Positions 46,984 through 59,600 of a DNA stretch of 64,000 bases are shown piece after piece. Position 1 is the stretch's first letter. Every line of letters starts with the position of its first letter. A model generated the notes under the pieces. The model had not been told where the DNA came from. It saw only the letters and a list, made by a program, of their open reading frames with translations, and did not search any database. The stretch comes from Daucus carota subsp. sativus (taxonomy: Eukaryota; Streptophyta; Magnoliopsida; Apiales; Apiaceae): contig NC_030383.2 of the NCBI RefSeq assembly GCF_001625215.2, positions 62,362,949 through 62,426,948 on the forward strand. Reading direction: 5' to 3'. The translations under genes were made by a program, and so were the position numbers.

Positions 46984-47536
46984 GGGTTAATTATCAAGTT
47001 GGTCACTGAAGTGGGCTTAATATATCAAGTTGGTCACCGAACTCAAAACGGTATCAAAATGATCACTGAAATGGCCATAAATATCAAACAAGTCCCTTGA
47101 AATATAAGTTCAAGCAGTAAAAATATTATTTATAAAGTTTTACACATTATTTTTGAATGTTACCAAAACCAAGTAAAAGGTTATGACTTCTAATATTTAT
47201 GATAATATATTTAGATTTTATCAAATTTATTTATTATTTATATTTTACCGTATAGTTATTTTTTTGTTTTAATTAAAAATAAATAATAAATCAACTTTAT
47301 AAAATCTAAATATATTATCATAAATATTAGAAGTCATAACCTTTTACTTGGTTTTGGTAACATTAAAAAATAATGTATAAAACTTTATAAATAATATTTT
47401 TAATGCTTGAATTTATATTTCAAGGGACTTGTTTGATATTTATAGTCACTTCAGTGACCATTTTGATACCGTTTTGAGTTCAGTGACCAATTTGATACAT
47501 TAAGCTCACTTCAGTAACCAACTAAATAATTAACCC
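46984..47536. mobile_element. Long-hairpin MULE-type element
   Basis: 553 bp whose two arms of about 250 bp are near-exact inverted copies: GGGTTAATTATCAAGTTGGT on the left, ACCAACTAAATAATTAACCC on the right. A perfect 10-bp direct repeat, GTAGCAAAAT, flanks it (46974-46983, 47537-47546), consistent with a 9-10-bp Mutator-type duplication. The arm sequence recurs, decayed, at 4130-4640. No coding frame. Confidence 0.85.
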
Positions 47537-47777
47537 GTAGCAAAATAGGTGTATAATTAAATTTTTGAATCATTGAATATCTGTGTCTCTGCACCTTGCT
47601 GAGGCAAAAAACGTGGCACAAGACTAGAGAAAGTGACAGAGGAGAGCTGTAACATTGAAGAGAGGGAGCAAGGTGAGGATCCCAAGAAAGGTACTATAAT
47701 CTTGAAGAGAGCATTTCTCTTTTAATAAACCATTTCTTTCTATTTTTCACTCCTCATTTCTACCTCAGCTCCCAGGT

Positions 47778-47784
47778 TATATAG
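47778..47784 (+). promoter_or_regulatory. TATA box of GIF1-like gene
   Basis: TATATAG, within the short palindrome AGGTTA-TATAG-TAACCT, about 160 bp before the start codon. Confidence 0.5.
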
Positions 47785-47940
47785 TAACCTGCACTGTTCA
47801 GACAGTGACTGAAGAAGAAATACAAAAAACTCAGCATCTCAGAAGAAAAAGAAAGAGATTTTGATCTGGGTATTGTGTGAAAAGCAGCTGGTTTTTTGGG
47901 TTTTTGCTTTGGTTTTGTGCAGAAGCAAGGGTGAAGAGAA

Positions 47941-49638
47941 ATGCAGCAACAGCTAATGCAGCAGCAGCAGGCTACTCGTGGGGGGGCTTACAATACCACT
48001 AGCATCACTACTGATCATATCCAGCAGGTCTAATTTCTCTTTCCTTATCCCTGTTTTACATGCAGATTTGAGCCCTCGACATCTCGTAAAGTCTTCGATA
48101 TCTCGTAAAAGGAGCGAGAGAGATAATATTGGACATTTTGCAATATAAATATCTTTTTTTTTTCCTGTGTATGTGTGTTTTATGTTTGGAAATTGGAATT
48201 GCCTGTTTGATTTTTAGGAACCATGTAAAAAAGTGGTTATAAAAAGTTGAGGACTTGAGGGGACCAATTTGTAAGATAAAAAAAAAATTAAAAGGTTGGT
48301 TTGGTTTGGCTAAAGATTTAGACATCCAGTCATGACTCTAGTGTCAATATCCTGCTATTTGAGATTTCAAAAGTGAGGCCTTGATTTTCTGTTCTTAGTT
48401 TTGCCCTGTGAATGATGAAATATTCTTGAATTTTTCGGGTTTTACCTCGAGGCTTGAAACTATTTTTCGATTGGATTTGCCTAAATATTTAGACATCCAG
48501 CCATGACTCTAGTATCTGCCTGTACTAATTGTAGATTTCATAAGTGAGTTCTTGATTTTCTGTTCTTAGGTTTTTTCCATGATAGAAATAATCTTGAATT
48601 TTTCGGGTTTTTACCTTGAGGCGTGAATCGTGATAATAATTTTCGAAGACTAAATGGTCTTATTGGATGTGCATGTTTAGTACTTGGATGAGAACAAGTC
48701 CTTGATCTTGAGGATTCTGGAGAACCAGAGTTCAGGAAAACTTGGCGAATGTGCAGAGTAAGTAGCTGGTTTTATCCGTTTTCATGGCGATGATTTGTGC
48801 ACTTCAGTTCTTACATAGTTCTATTGTTTATCGTTTGCAACTATTGTTCTTCCATTGCAGGAACCAAGCTAAGCTTCAGCGTAACCTTATGTACTTGGCT
48901 GCAATAGCTGATAGCCAACCACCACCCTCCCCTATGTATTCTCAGGTAAAAGTAATGGTTACTTTGCTAAAATGATTGTAGATGATTTTTCAAACTTTAA
49001 AATTCGATAAGATTGCTGAAATCCTTCTATTAGTTAAACTTATCTACCTGCTCTTTCTCGCCAATCCTAAGTTAAGTAGTAAGCACATTTTAGTAGGCCT
49101 GGCATGCTATTGGAGATGAAAAAAGCAAATCCGCTGTATGTGGCATGGTTAATTCAGTGAGGTTGTAGTGGGTACATGGGCACATCGGTTCTTAAAATCA
49201 TACCGTTCATGCATGTTCTCTATCACGAGTAGCTTGTGAAAAACACAAGAATGAATTATTATGAATTTATGATCCTTACACAATAATGTAATACAGGGGG
49301 GCATGAACTATATGCAACACCAACAATCCCAACCGATGGTCCCAGATCCAGCAATTGCAGCCCGGCCATCCATGTTCTATGGTCAGCAGCATCCCTATAT
49401 GGCACTTCATCAACAACAAGCCTTGCAGAGTCAGCTTGGCATGAGCTCTGCCGGAAGTAGTGCAGGTCACTCTCTACAGAGTGACATTACTTTGGGGAGC
49501 GGTGGAAGTGCAATGTTCCCTAGTTTTGGCCGCAGCTCTGGTGAGGGATGGCAAGCTGCAAGCAGGGCAGCTGGCGGTTCCAAGAAAGAAGACAACGGAA
49601 GTACAGGTTCCGTTGAAGACCACAGCGGCAAATCATGA
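47941..49638 (+). CDS. GIF1: GRF-interacting factor 1 / ANGUSTIFOLIA3-like co-activator (4 exons)
   Basis: Exons: 47941-48027, 48681-48757, 48861-48945, 49297-49638; 591 nt, 196 aa. The N-terminus is Gln-rich (MQQQLMQQQQ), then the SNH/SSXT domain at about residues 22-75 with TDHIQQYLDENKSLILRILE, SGKLGECAENQAKLQRNLMY and LAAIADSQPPP, and a Gln/Gly-rich C-terminal half. GIF proteins bind growth-regulating factors (GRFs) and recruit SWI/SNF chromatin remodellers in the nucleus to sustain cell proliferation in leaves and flowers. HIQQYLDENKSLIL and the C-terminal QSQLGMSSAGSS favour GIF1/AN3 over GIF2/3. Intron 1 begins with an uncommon GTCTAA donor; frame and motif both support this junction. 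Confidence 0.93.
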
Positions 49639-51006
49639 AGACAATACTAGTCAGCAAGGCCCGAATGAAAGTTTTGTTCGAGAGGTGCAAGCATAGAGCC
49701 TCTAATTACCAACATTCCTACTCATCAATGAAAATTAATGGTAGGTAACCAACGTTTTGTTGATGTATTAGTATTTAGTAATGACAGTAGTTTCGTGTTT
49801 AGGCCTGGGCATCTAGTGCAAATTGTAGAACGTTTAGTTAGCTGTCTGGTTTTACGACAACAGAGAAGTTATCTGTTTCATTTTCGAAAGGGAAGGCTAG
49901 AGAGCCAGGCTTTTCTATATATTAGTTCATCTTCAGTACTTCATATGACTGAGATATTCTCTTTTACTAATATCAGTCTGGTTATAGCAGACAATGATAT
50001 CTTAAGGTTTAACTTATTTACTTATTTAGTTTGTTTCCTTTTGAGTATGAGAATAGGAACTTCGAACCTTGTTATTACCATTCTTATAAGTTCTTCACTG
50101 GATATAGCCAGCAACACAACTATCGGCGTTACTTTTCCTTGTTTGTTTGAACTTTAAAAGAAAATATTTTGTGTGTTTGTGTGAATTTGTAAAAAGTTTT
50201 TCCCAGAATATCCCGTATTTCTTTTTGTATATTTTATTTTCTGAAAACAAACTATTTTTCAAAGAACGAAAATTTCTTGTCAGAAAATGATTAATTTCAG
50301 GAAAATGATTTCCCTTTTTAAGAACAAGAGAACATTTTTCAAGATTGACCGTTTATCACTATTTTCATAATTTTTTATGAAAGAAATACACAGAAAAAAT
50401 TATTCATTTTCTTGAAAAAAATTTCAAGAGAATTTCTCTTGAAAATTTTCTCGGAAAAATTATCCAGAAAAATTTCTCGGAAAAATATTCTTGAAAAGAT
50501 TTTCTCAAAAAAATTCCGGAATTTTTTTTCTAAAGAGCCAGGCTCAAATTTCCGGAATTTTTTTTCTAAAGAGCCAAGCTCAAATTTCAGGAATTTTTTT
50601 TCTAAAGAGCCAGGCTCTTCTATATATTATTTCATCTCCAGTACTTCATGTGACTAAACTATTCTCATCCTAGTATATGAGTCTGGTTATAGCCGATGTC
50701 TTTTCGATTTTATATCTTCCATGAAATTTAGAATAAGAACTTTGAATATCTGCATACTATTCAAGTTGCTGCAACCAAAGAGATAAAAGAAATTACGAAA
50801 AGAAATGAGACACATTTAAGCACAAAGGACGTCGAATCCAAATTCATTTACTGTATGTACACACTCTGTTTCTAAACACAAATTCATGTCTTCGATTATG
50901 CATAATTTTTATCAACCTTTACAATGCCATACAAATTCAAGAGTTCTGTTTCACAATATAAATAAACCTTTAAGAGAGATCGCCAAGCATAACAAAGCAT
51001 TTGAAT
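49639..51006. other. GIF1 3' region and convergent spacer
   Basis: Between the convergent GIF1-like and OR23-like genes. Holds the 3' UTR, a duplicated segment (49901-49990 against 50606-50693) and a 36-bp tandem repeat. No gene seen; the open frames here lie over the repeats. Confidence 0.6.
50516..50617 (+). repeat. 36-bp tandem repeat, three copies
   Basis: Three near-identical units, each GGAATTTTTTTTCTAAAGAG followed by a CCAGGCTCAAATTT-like segment, at exact 36-bp spacing. Confidence 0.92.
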
Positions 51007-53751
51007 CTATAGTTGTACCGTGCACAGAACTGCAGTTTTGAGGTCTAAAGGATGACCAAAAGGCGGCTTTGTCTGAAGGGATCTCCATGAGTTCTTTTTA
51101 GGATCATATATTTGCACAAGCAGTGTTGATGACCTTTTATTGTGTCTTGGCCTCCGGCTCTCCGTGGAATCAAATCCACTCTGGAGGCCTATTATGTGCA
51201 GTTCCCCATCCAATGCAACAAAGCCGATTGAAAATTCATCTGAAGCTTTTCTTGGAACACTCGTCTCCTTCCACCAACGGTTTGAAGACATGTCATACCT
51301 GTGGAATAACACAAAAATGAGATGACACATTGTAATGGTTACAGTAATAATCACATATTATAATTTCTAAGTGATATTGTTGGGTATAATATTTTTAACA
51401 GAAGAGCCAAACTGCGGTGCTTGCACATTTTCATTAACTAGACTAATAGAAGCAAGATGCTTCAGCAATAGTTTTAGTACCAAATAGCGAATTTCAGACA
51501 CATAAATTTTCTTATCCATGCAACTTAGGCAAATTTAGCTGCAGTGAAACTACACACATATGTATAGAATTTCTCTGTTTACTAACCGTCAACAATATAA
51601 TCAGATCATTTAGCATGAAATATTGCACACAATCCATATATACATAATATAGTTATAAATTATCACCTTATGTGTTTGTCAAGTATGATATCACCAGAAA
51701 TTTTCAGAAGGAAGAAATATAAAGAAAGGCAGGAATGATAAACTCTTTAAGTGTCATCAGTATGTCTCCTTCCCTGTTCAACGTAACTTAAGACCTTTGA
51801 AATCATGTTATGTAGGCACACCGTAGATTGGTATATGTTATGACTTATACACAGGAAAGGAACACCAATTAAGTTCAAAAGATTGCTGATGCCTGATAGT
51901 CTGATACTACATTTATGACTGTCCATTGACTGGTTCTACTAATGCAAGTATTTAGGTTTCGACTAATATTCTCCATCCATAGGCTATTAAATGATTCAAT
52001 TAATAGATAGTAGATCACAAGGAAAAAATGTTCAATTTATATTCACTATAATATGAAGACTGTTAAATATAATGATTATATTCAAGCGCAATTTAATTAA
52101 TCATTATCATTCATGCAACTAAAAGGCGGGACAATAAAACGCCTAGTGCAAGCTCATCAGCCAACTAGATTTCGTAATTATTTCAGTATCTGCTATTCTG
52201 CTAAAATTTAACAGGACAACTGCTTAGTTGCTAGTTACACCTCAACCATTGACATGGTTTCCTTTTATTTTTGCACCATCAGTAAAAGATTTTTATAGCT
52301 GTCACTTGACATATAATAACTTTGGAAGAAAGCCAATCAGAACTAATTAATTAAAGTTCTATACCCTGAAATCTTAACAGCAGCAATGAAGTATAAATCT
52401 GGTATAGCTAGGTAAATATATTAAGCATATATAAAAGAAAACAATATAGCTACAGTAAAAAAAGAGGAAGAGTAAAGACTGATGCAGTGAAATTAGCTAT
52501 TACTTCATTCACGAGGGGTGAACATATATCTAATCTTATAACTTATACATATATTGCAAGTAATATCAATACATGATACAATCAAGCGGTTGATAACTGC
52601 AATGATCTAGAATGCAGCCATGAGAATTTTAGGCATTTAGAGAACAATAGGTATCAGAGCCACACCAAAAGTACTCAAGTTGGTGCAAGCAAAAATAGAA
52701 TGATGGTATAGTTATAGTGGCAGCAAAAATATGGTAAAGGCATATATCATAAAAACAGAATAAAGAACAAAACAGCAACTAAAATTCATGGCATAATATA
52801 ATTTGATCTTACAATTCATATTTATAGAAGTGAATTAAAGCAAACCAACCTGAAAATATCACCCATATCAAGCATGAAAATCCCTGGAGCGTCCCAGCCT
52901 GGGCCATCTAGCACGGCAATTCTCCCTAACCGCCTCCTCTCCCCTTCTTCCCACATATCCCCGAGCTCCCTCCAAGTCCCCCCACCGTTCTTCATTTCCA
53001 TCACCACAGCATCCCTATAATACTCATCTACTGGAAACACCCCAAGAACAGTCCTAGACTCACCATACCCACCCATAACCCAAAACTCCTTCTCCTCACC
53101 ACTCCCAACCAAAAACCCAACACAACCAGCTCGAAAACGCGGCAACCCATCCAACCTCACCCACTCATCCTTCCTAATATCATACATTTCCACAGAACTC
53201 ATCCTACTCCCAGCAGCCCCAAACAATGTATGCCTCGACCCACCCCCTGCCACAACAATCTTATCCTTATTTGCCACACAAGCAAAACTCCCACGAGGCG
53301 ACAACATAGGCGACAAAGCCTCCCACTGACTCCTCAAAAAATCATACCGCCACGCAGAACTCGACGGAGAAGGCCTATCCATGGGAAAAGACCTCGTATC
53401 GAAAAGCGACCCACCAAGCACATACAAACATGAATCAATCCCAACAGAACTAAAATTACAAAGACCATAAACATGAGGATTACAAGGCATTGGAGGTAAA
53501 GGGCACCAAGCCAAACTCTTAGGATCAAACAAATAAGGCGAAGACACAGAAGGGTCTTGCGGAAACACACACAGTAGGTGTGAAAATCTCGATTTCTTCC
53601 TCAACAATACTAGGGTTTTTGAATTAAAAAAAATCCTCCAAGACTTCGAGGTGGGTTTTAGCCTAGCATGATAAGCATAAGGCACAAATGACAAAATCAA
53701 CCCAGCAAGATCATTTGGGAGCCCAGGAATTAGGGTTAGGGTTTGAGCCAT
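51007..53751 (-). CDS. OR23: F-box/kelch-repeat protein, OR23 type (2 exons)
   Basis: Minus-strand exons 53751-52850 and 51298-51007 join in frame through an Arg codon; 1194 nt, 397 aa. The F-box region (about residues 8-50) has PGLPNDLAGLILSFVPYAYH and LKPTSKSWRIFF. Kelch repeats carry YVLGGSLFDTRSF, IVVAGGGSRHTLFGAAGSRM and FWVMGGYGESRT. The C-terminal exon ends LDLKTAVLCTVQL. Sequence and length agree with plant F-box/kelch protein OR23. Such proteins serve as substrate receptors of SCF (SKP1-cullin-F-box) ubiquitin ligases; the substrate is unknown. The start at 53751 gives MAQTLTLIPGLPNDL; an in-frame ATG 12 codons upstream (53787) is less likely. The intron is 1551 bp. It is convergent with the GIF1-like gene and divergent from the myosin gene. 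Confidence 0.92.
51299..52849 (-). other. Intron of OR23-type gene
   Basis: AT-rich 1.55-kb intron with GT (52849-52848) and AG (51300-51299) borders on the minus strand. No nested gene or defined repeat recognised. Confidence 0.7.
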
Positions 53752-55100
53752 TTCTTCAATTCTCTCTACACAATCAACTATACACAATTATAAGACCATA
53801 TATAGACACCCTTTTGAGCCTTTAACAAACCCTTTCAATGAATTAAACTAATTTTTGTTTAACACAAAAGGGTTTTTTTCTGATCAAAATTTATATACAG
53901 GTGATTTTTGGTTTAGGACAGAAGGGGTTAAAGAGGATTGTGTTTGATCAAGATATACAGACAGGGTTTGTGTATGTACACTTCTGTAAGAAGATGAATT
54001 GGATGTCTGAATTTAATAATTTAAGTGGGTTTCTTCTTTTTCAAGATTTGACATTTCCTTTTGAATTTTCTTTACAACAGGAAGTGAGAGAGATTGTAAG
54101 AAAGTCGTGTTGTGAACTTTCGCGGAAAATAACGGTTTGTCTAATTGTGTTATTGTCCGAATCGAATAAAATGAGCCGGGTTGTTTTCAGTTTATTATCC
54201 GAGTCGAATAAAATGATTCGATCTCTCAAATATCTTTTGGTTGCTAAATAAGGACATTGCTTTATTACAGGTAGTGTGGTAAAAAGTGAAAATCGAACTT
54301 AATCGGTGAAGTTACGGAACAAGCATTAATCGGGTATTAATTGAATTGATCGGTGATTAATCAGGGATTTAATCAGTTCGGTGAGCTACGGAACATGGAT
54401 TAATCGGTGATTAATCGCGATTAATCACCGACTTTTAGAACAGAGATTATAGGCAAAGGCATACTCAATTTTATGAAAATTAAAAGTATTTTTAATTTGA
54501 TAAATATTATTTATAAAAATTATATATAATATATCAAAAATATTCAGCCCATCCCATTTAGATGAGCTAATTGATATTGAGAATGCCTCTTAAAAGTGCA
54601 TTGACCACTTATTTTCATAATTTTCTTTCGTAAAAGTTTTTATATATTAAATTTTTTATTTATATGAAAAAAAATTCAAAACAAACAATAATATATATGG
54701 CAATCTTTCTAATATATGAATTGGGTGTAAACATGTGATAAATGCTAAATTATATATCCAAAATGAACAAATTTATCTATTTTGGAACCATAAATAAAAC
54801 GTTCCATCTTAAACAATTGGATTTAGGGGTGACAATTTCGGGTAACAGGTTGTGTTCGTGTCAACAATTGGATTGATTTCGAGTCAAGTTAAAATCACTT
54901 AAAATTGAATAAAACTAAAATTGAAGTTATTAGAAATGAAATTTTAATTTCGGGTCATTTCAGGTCAATCTCGGGTCAAGTGGATGATTTTTGGATCATT
55001 TTCGGATTTTGTTTTAGTAAATGGGGTTATGAGTTGGGTCTAGTTTCGGGTCGTGTCCGATATTACCACGACTCACTTGGATCCCACATAATTATAAAAG
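53752..55100. other. Divergent upstream region with repeat fragments
   Basis: Upstream of the OR23-type gene. It contains a direct repeat of TCCGARTCGAATAAAATGA (54157 and 54199), a cluster of GATTAATCG/CGATTAATC repeats (54300-54440), half of a Stowaway-like MITE near 54548, and a TAGGGGTGACAATTTCGGG transposon-like start near 54826 with no matching right end. No gene recognised. Confidence 0.5.
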
Positions 55101-55108
55101 ATAACTCA

Positions 55109-55865
55109 CAGTTCTAAGGGTAGGCCAGAGGGGCAGTGGCCTAGGACCTAAGACTATAAGAGGCCCAAAATTTTTATGTTATTTAATTATATTATTTTTT
55201 TTGTCAAAAAAATTATTATTTTCATTTATATTATTATTTTTAAGGTAGAAAATATTAAAATTATTTTTGTCAAAAAAATAATCTTTAAGTTTTTTTTTGT
55301 CATAGAAATTATTAAAATTGATTGACCAAATAATTAAATTAATAAATAAGAAAAATGAAGAAAAAATTGAAAGGTAAGAGAACTTGTCGCTTAAAAAAAA
55401 TTAAAAGTGATACACAAGAAATAATACAACAAACCAATAACACATTATACACCTAAATACCTAACCCAAATTTATTTCAGCTCGTTGCTTGTCTCTCCTT
55501 CTCCCCTCATCTCTATCCATTATGTCTCTCTTATATCTGAATACTTCGAAGTTAGAGTTGATAAAAACTTACTTGAGGTCTTCAATGTCACAATAGCGGC
55601 TGAATGGTCTTGCTATTTTATTAATCAAAAAAAACTTCTGAAACACATTGACTCTGATGTTATCATCATCTCAGAAAGCTCGTAGAAGTCATTTTTTATG
55701 AAATGTTTGATTGTGTATTATATCATTACTTATAAATTGTTTAGAACTTTTTTTTAAATATATTTTAGTAAAAATTTTGATGATTCGAATATTTTTAAAA
55801 TTTTTAAAGAGGGCCCCAAATATATGTTTTTTGCCTAGACCCCCGAAAGTTGAGGATCGGGCATG
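55109..55865. mobile_element. hAT-type element, decayed interior
   Basis: A perfect 8-bp direct repeat, ATAACTCA (55101-55108, 55866-55873), flanks a 757-bp segment. It starts CAGTTCTAAGGGTAGGCC with GGGGCAGTGGCCTAGGACC inside and ends with GAGGGCCCC and GCCTAGACCCCCG motifs. The termini match only weakly, but the size of the duplication and GGCCT-type ends fit plant hAT elements. A 66-codon open frame at 55485-55685 is unrecognised. Confidence 0.6.
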
Positions 55866-56407
55866 ATAACTCATCATCATTATTATTATTATTAATACTG
55901 CTGAGAAAGAAATCTTAGTTTTAGTCAATTACATGCTACTAGAAGTAATTAAAATTTATCATAAACAAGAATTATAAAGTTTATGCAACAATTATTTTAC
56001 TCTAATAATATAATCTAATTTTGTATAAAACTTTATTTACATGTTTTTTTTAAAACAAGCTAAATAAATAGTTTCAAAAAAAAAACAAGCTAAATAAATA
56101 CTCTCCATGCGATAAATGCTAAACTATATATTCAAAATGAACGAATTTATAATTAATTTCCACTCGTCAATAATTTATTTGGCTATATAAATTATAACCG
56201 ATCAATATAATAATGATTTTTATATGATGGGTCCATGAACACCCAACGAGCACTACCACTCCCGCTAAAAAGAAATAAAAATTGGTAAAAGCTACCTTTG
56301 CACAGCAGCGAAATGAAAAGTAGTACCACTCACCCGGGAAACAACAAAAGCGTGACATTGTATCACTCCCTCTCCCGCTAAAACCGCTACACACTAAACA
56401 CAGCAAA

Positions 56408-56443
56408 TCGAGAGAGAGAGAGAGAGATTGGGAGAGAGAGAGG
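56408..56443 (+). repeat. (GA)n run upstream of myosin gene
   Basis: Purine-rich GA microsatellite just ahead of the inferred leader of the myosin XI gene. Confidence 0.8.
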
Positions 56444-56676
56444 TAAAAGATGGAGAGAAAAACGAGAGCCACAAGCATCACACACAAACCGGAGCATGAT
56501 CAGAAATCAACGCCTCCGATTCTCCAGCTTTTATACAACTACTATGTCAAACACTCCTCCATTTCTCTCTTCTCACTCTCTCCTCTCTCTCTCCGTCCTA
56601 TCGCCGCCGCTTTTCTCACCCTCCGACGCCCTCACACACAATCTCTCTGTGTACCTAACACATTTTGAAATTGCTA

Positions 56677-59600
56677 ATGGTATGTTATATCAATCTCTCT
56701 TTCACACACGACACGAAAGTACACGACACGATTGTCAGGTCTAATCTAGTTAAGCAGAGACACTTACTCTTATGGATTATTATAAATTATCATTATCTAT
56801 ATGTATTAGATTGTAAATATTTGAGTTTAGCTACAAATATTTGTTCCGCGATGATGTAATTCGAAACAAAACTACGAGTGGTGTGTACCTGATCTCGCAA
56901 ATTTAGAATTTAGGTTTTGGTTTCGTTTACATATGTATAGAGTATTGTATGTATTAAACACATTATGTTTACTAGACATTGTTAGGTGATTAATTGAGCT
57001 TATTAGTATTCGATATTGATTGTCCTCTAATCACATACACTTTTTAAGTGATTGATTATTGTAAATATAATCATCATCAAAGGAATGGTATGTACCTGAT
57101 CTGCAGTTTAGAACCTAGGTTCGGGTTATCGTGGTTACAATACTTGGACTCTCTTTTTTTTTCACAATATGATTACTAGATATAGTTAAGTGACTAGTTA
57201 GGTTTGTTATAATTTTCAATTGTAAAAGATTATAGTTCAGCTACTTAACTCATTTTCTTGTGTTTCAGATACAAACTAAACAAGCGGTTGTGAGATACCT
57301 ATGATATCATTTGAAATTACTAATGGTGTGTACCCTGTCTCTCATTATTAGGAACCTAGATTTCAACTTTATTCTTATGGTAGTGTGTGTGTGTTGAACG
57401 ATTTGTTCGTCAATCTGCACCTAGATTATTCACTGTATCTAGTCGTATGCAAAAGGCATGCTATATGTGTGCGTGTGTATAGGGTGAGTTTTAGAGTGTG
57501 AAATAATGTATCATTACAGTGTACTTCCAAAAAATTTAATGATGGCTTGTTTACCATGGATATTATTTGTTCCTTTTTTTAGCACTCAATTCCGTACCTG
57601 TTGCTATTAAAATTTTTACTTGATGAGCTAAAACCAGAAAGTCTTGTATCATAGCCACTTAATGGTTATGATCGTGCCACCGTCTCCTACTTGTTCATTT
57701 TTTTGATTTTGATGAAGATTTGGATGTTGCAGGGTACAGCGGTGAATATTATCGTTGGCACTCATGTTTGGGTTGAGGATCCAACAGTAGCTTGGATTGA
57801 CGGACAAGTATCAAAGATCAATGGAAAAAGTGTTGAGATAGAAACGACCAATGGAAAAAAGGTAAGGTGTGCTATGTTGAATAGTACTAGTTTAACAAAG
57901 CCCTCCATATGATTTTTGGCAAGTATTCAGCCTTTCCCAGAATGTATTTGACTTGTGAAAGGGTCTGAAGGGCTTTCTAGAATTAGACTCTCTATGTTTG
58001 CTGTATGTGTGCTGCGTGGTGAGAGAGATTCAGATTTGGTCTTATTCAGGGGCTATCTGATAACATCTAAATGCAGCTAAACGGTTTTTTAATCATTGAA
58101 TCAACTTTAACATGAAAATTATATGTGGTAACTAAAAGAGACTAGCTGAGCCGAATCAGTCAGCTTCAGTATTCCCCCTTGACTATTTAACTTAGACTAA
58201 TTTGCAAAACGCATCCCTCTAGTTTGGACCCACTGCACTTTGTTACCTTTTGACGTTTTGCAAATTAGTCTTTAACTTATTTTAAACAAGTTTACAATAT
58301 TTTTAAATGATCTTTTTCATAAAAAAATATATTAATAATAATATTATAGTGACAAATATATTACTGTTTGACCAAAAACGTTTAAACATGTATATCTTTT
58401 CTTGAAAAAAATTATTAAGGTAAAGTGCTCTTGATTTTAAAATTAATATATGCAATCTTTAAAATATTTAATTTTTATTTATAGAAAATCTTGTTATAAT
58501 TAACATGAATAATTAATATTAAGGTATTAAATGTGTGCCCATGGTTATTTTTGAACCGTCAATGTCAGACTCACCAAGTTTACTTGTGTTTGTCACTTTT
58601 TTTTTTTCCCAATATCACAAGGATTTTGATTGATTCTAAAGTTCTTTATTGTTATTCTGGAACAGATGGAGTGGTGCATGTATCATGCTTTTACCATCTT
58701 TTCATCAGTTCATAATCTACTACTAATTTAGTCTAAAAAATTGTCAATTGCAAATCTAAAACATAGAGTCAGGAAATCTCTGTCCATATACATAGTACTC
58801 CATTGCAAACAACAGTGACAAGAGTTAATTGATTTCCCTTATCATTTAATTGTGTTTCCAAAAGATTCTCAGACTTATTTCTTTTTGCCTGCTAGTGTTT
58901 GTTCCTTTCTTCTTCTCGCTTTCATTATAAGTTTTTGCATAATTTGCTTGCATGGAACTTCTGCAGCTTCTAATACTATATACACACAAAAGATAATATG
59001 TTGGTTGTGGTACCACAAAAGATTCTTATGAAATAAACAAATGATAGTAGACATGAAAGTATAGGATTTAATCATTTTTTACTAAGATTATATACTTAAA
59101 CTGACTTGGAATAATTTCCTGCTGCTCACTAGGTTGTTGCAAAGTTATCTGATATTTATCCGAAGGATGAGGAAGCTCCTCCTGGTGGAGTTGATGACAT
59201 GACAAGACTATCTTATCTGCATGAGCCTGGAGTTCTACAGAATTTGTCAAATAGATATCAACTCAATGAAATTTATGTAAGAAACTGTCAGATCCTCCTG
59301 GTGTGAGAAACCAATATGTATCTTTCGTAGTACTAGAACTTACTCTGACATTATGGCAGACGTACACCGGAAGTATTCTTATTGCAATTAATCCATTTCA
59401 AAAACTACCTCATTTGTATGATCCCCACATGATGGAACAATACAAAGGAGCGCCTCTGGGGGAGCTCAGTCCTCATGTTTATGCAATTGCAGATGTTGCT
59501 TACAGGTTCTCTTGTATTCTGCTATTCTGTCAATTTTTCTTATATGCAATTAAGTTACTGATACTGGTTGGTGAATTAGGGCAATGATCAAAGAAGGCAA

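Noticed and set aside
50412-50657. Frame with repeated FRNFFSKEPGS units resembling a repeat protein
   Set aside because: It is the translation of the 36-bp tandem repeat and adjoining AGAAAAAT-rich sequence in a 3' region, with no start context or homologue I recognise.
53230-53433. Plus-strand frame rich in Arg/Pro
   Set aside because: Antisense reading of the OR23-type coding exon.
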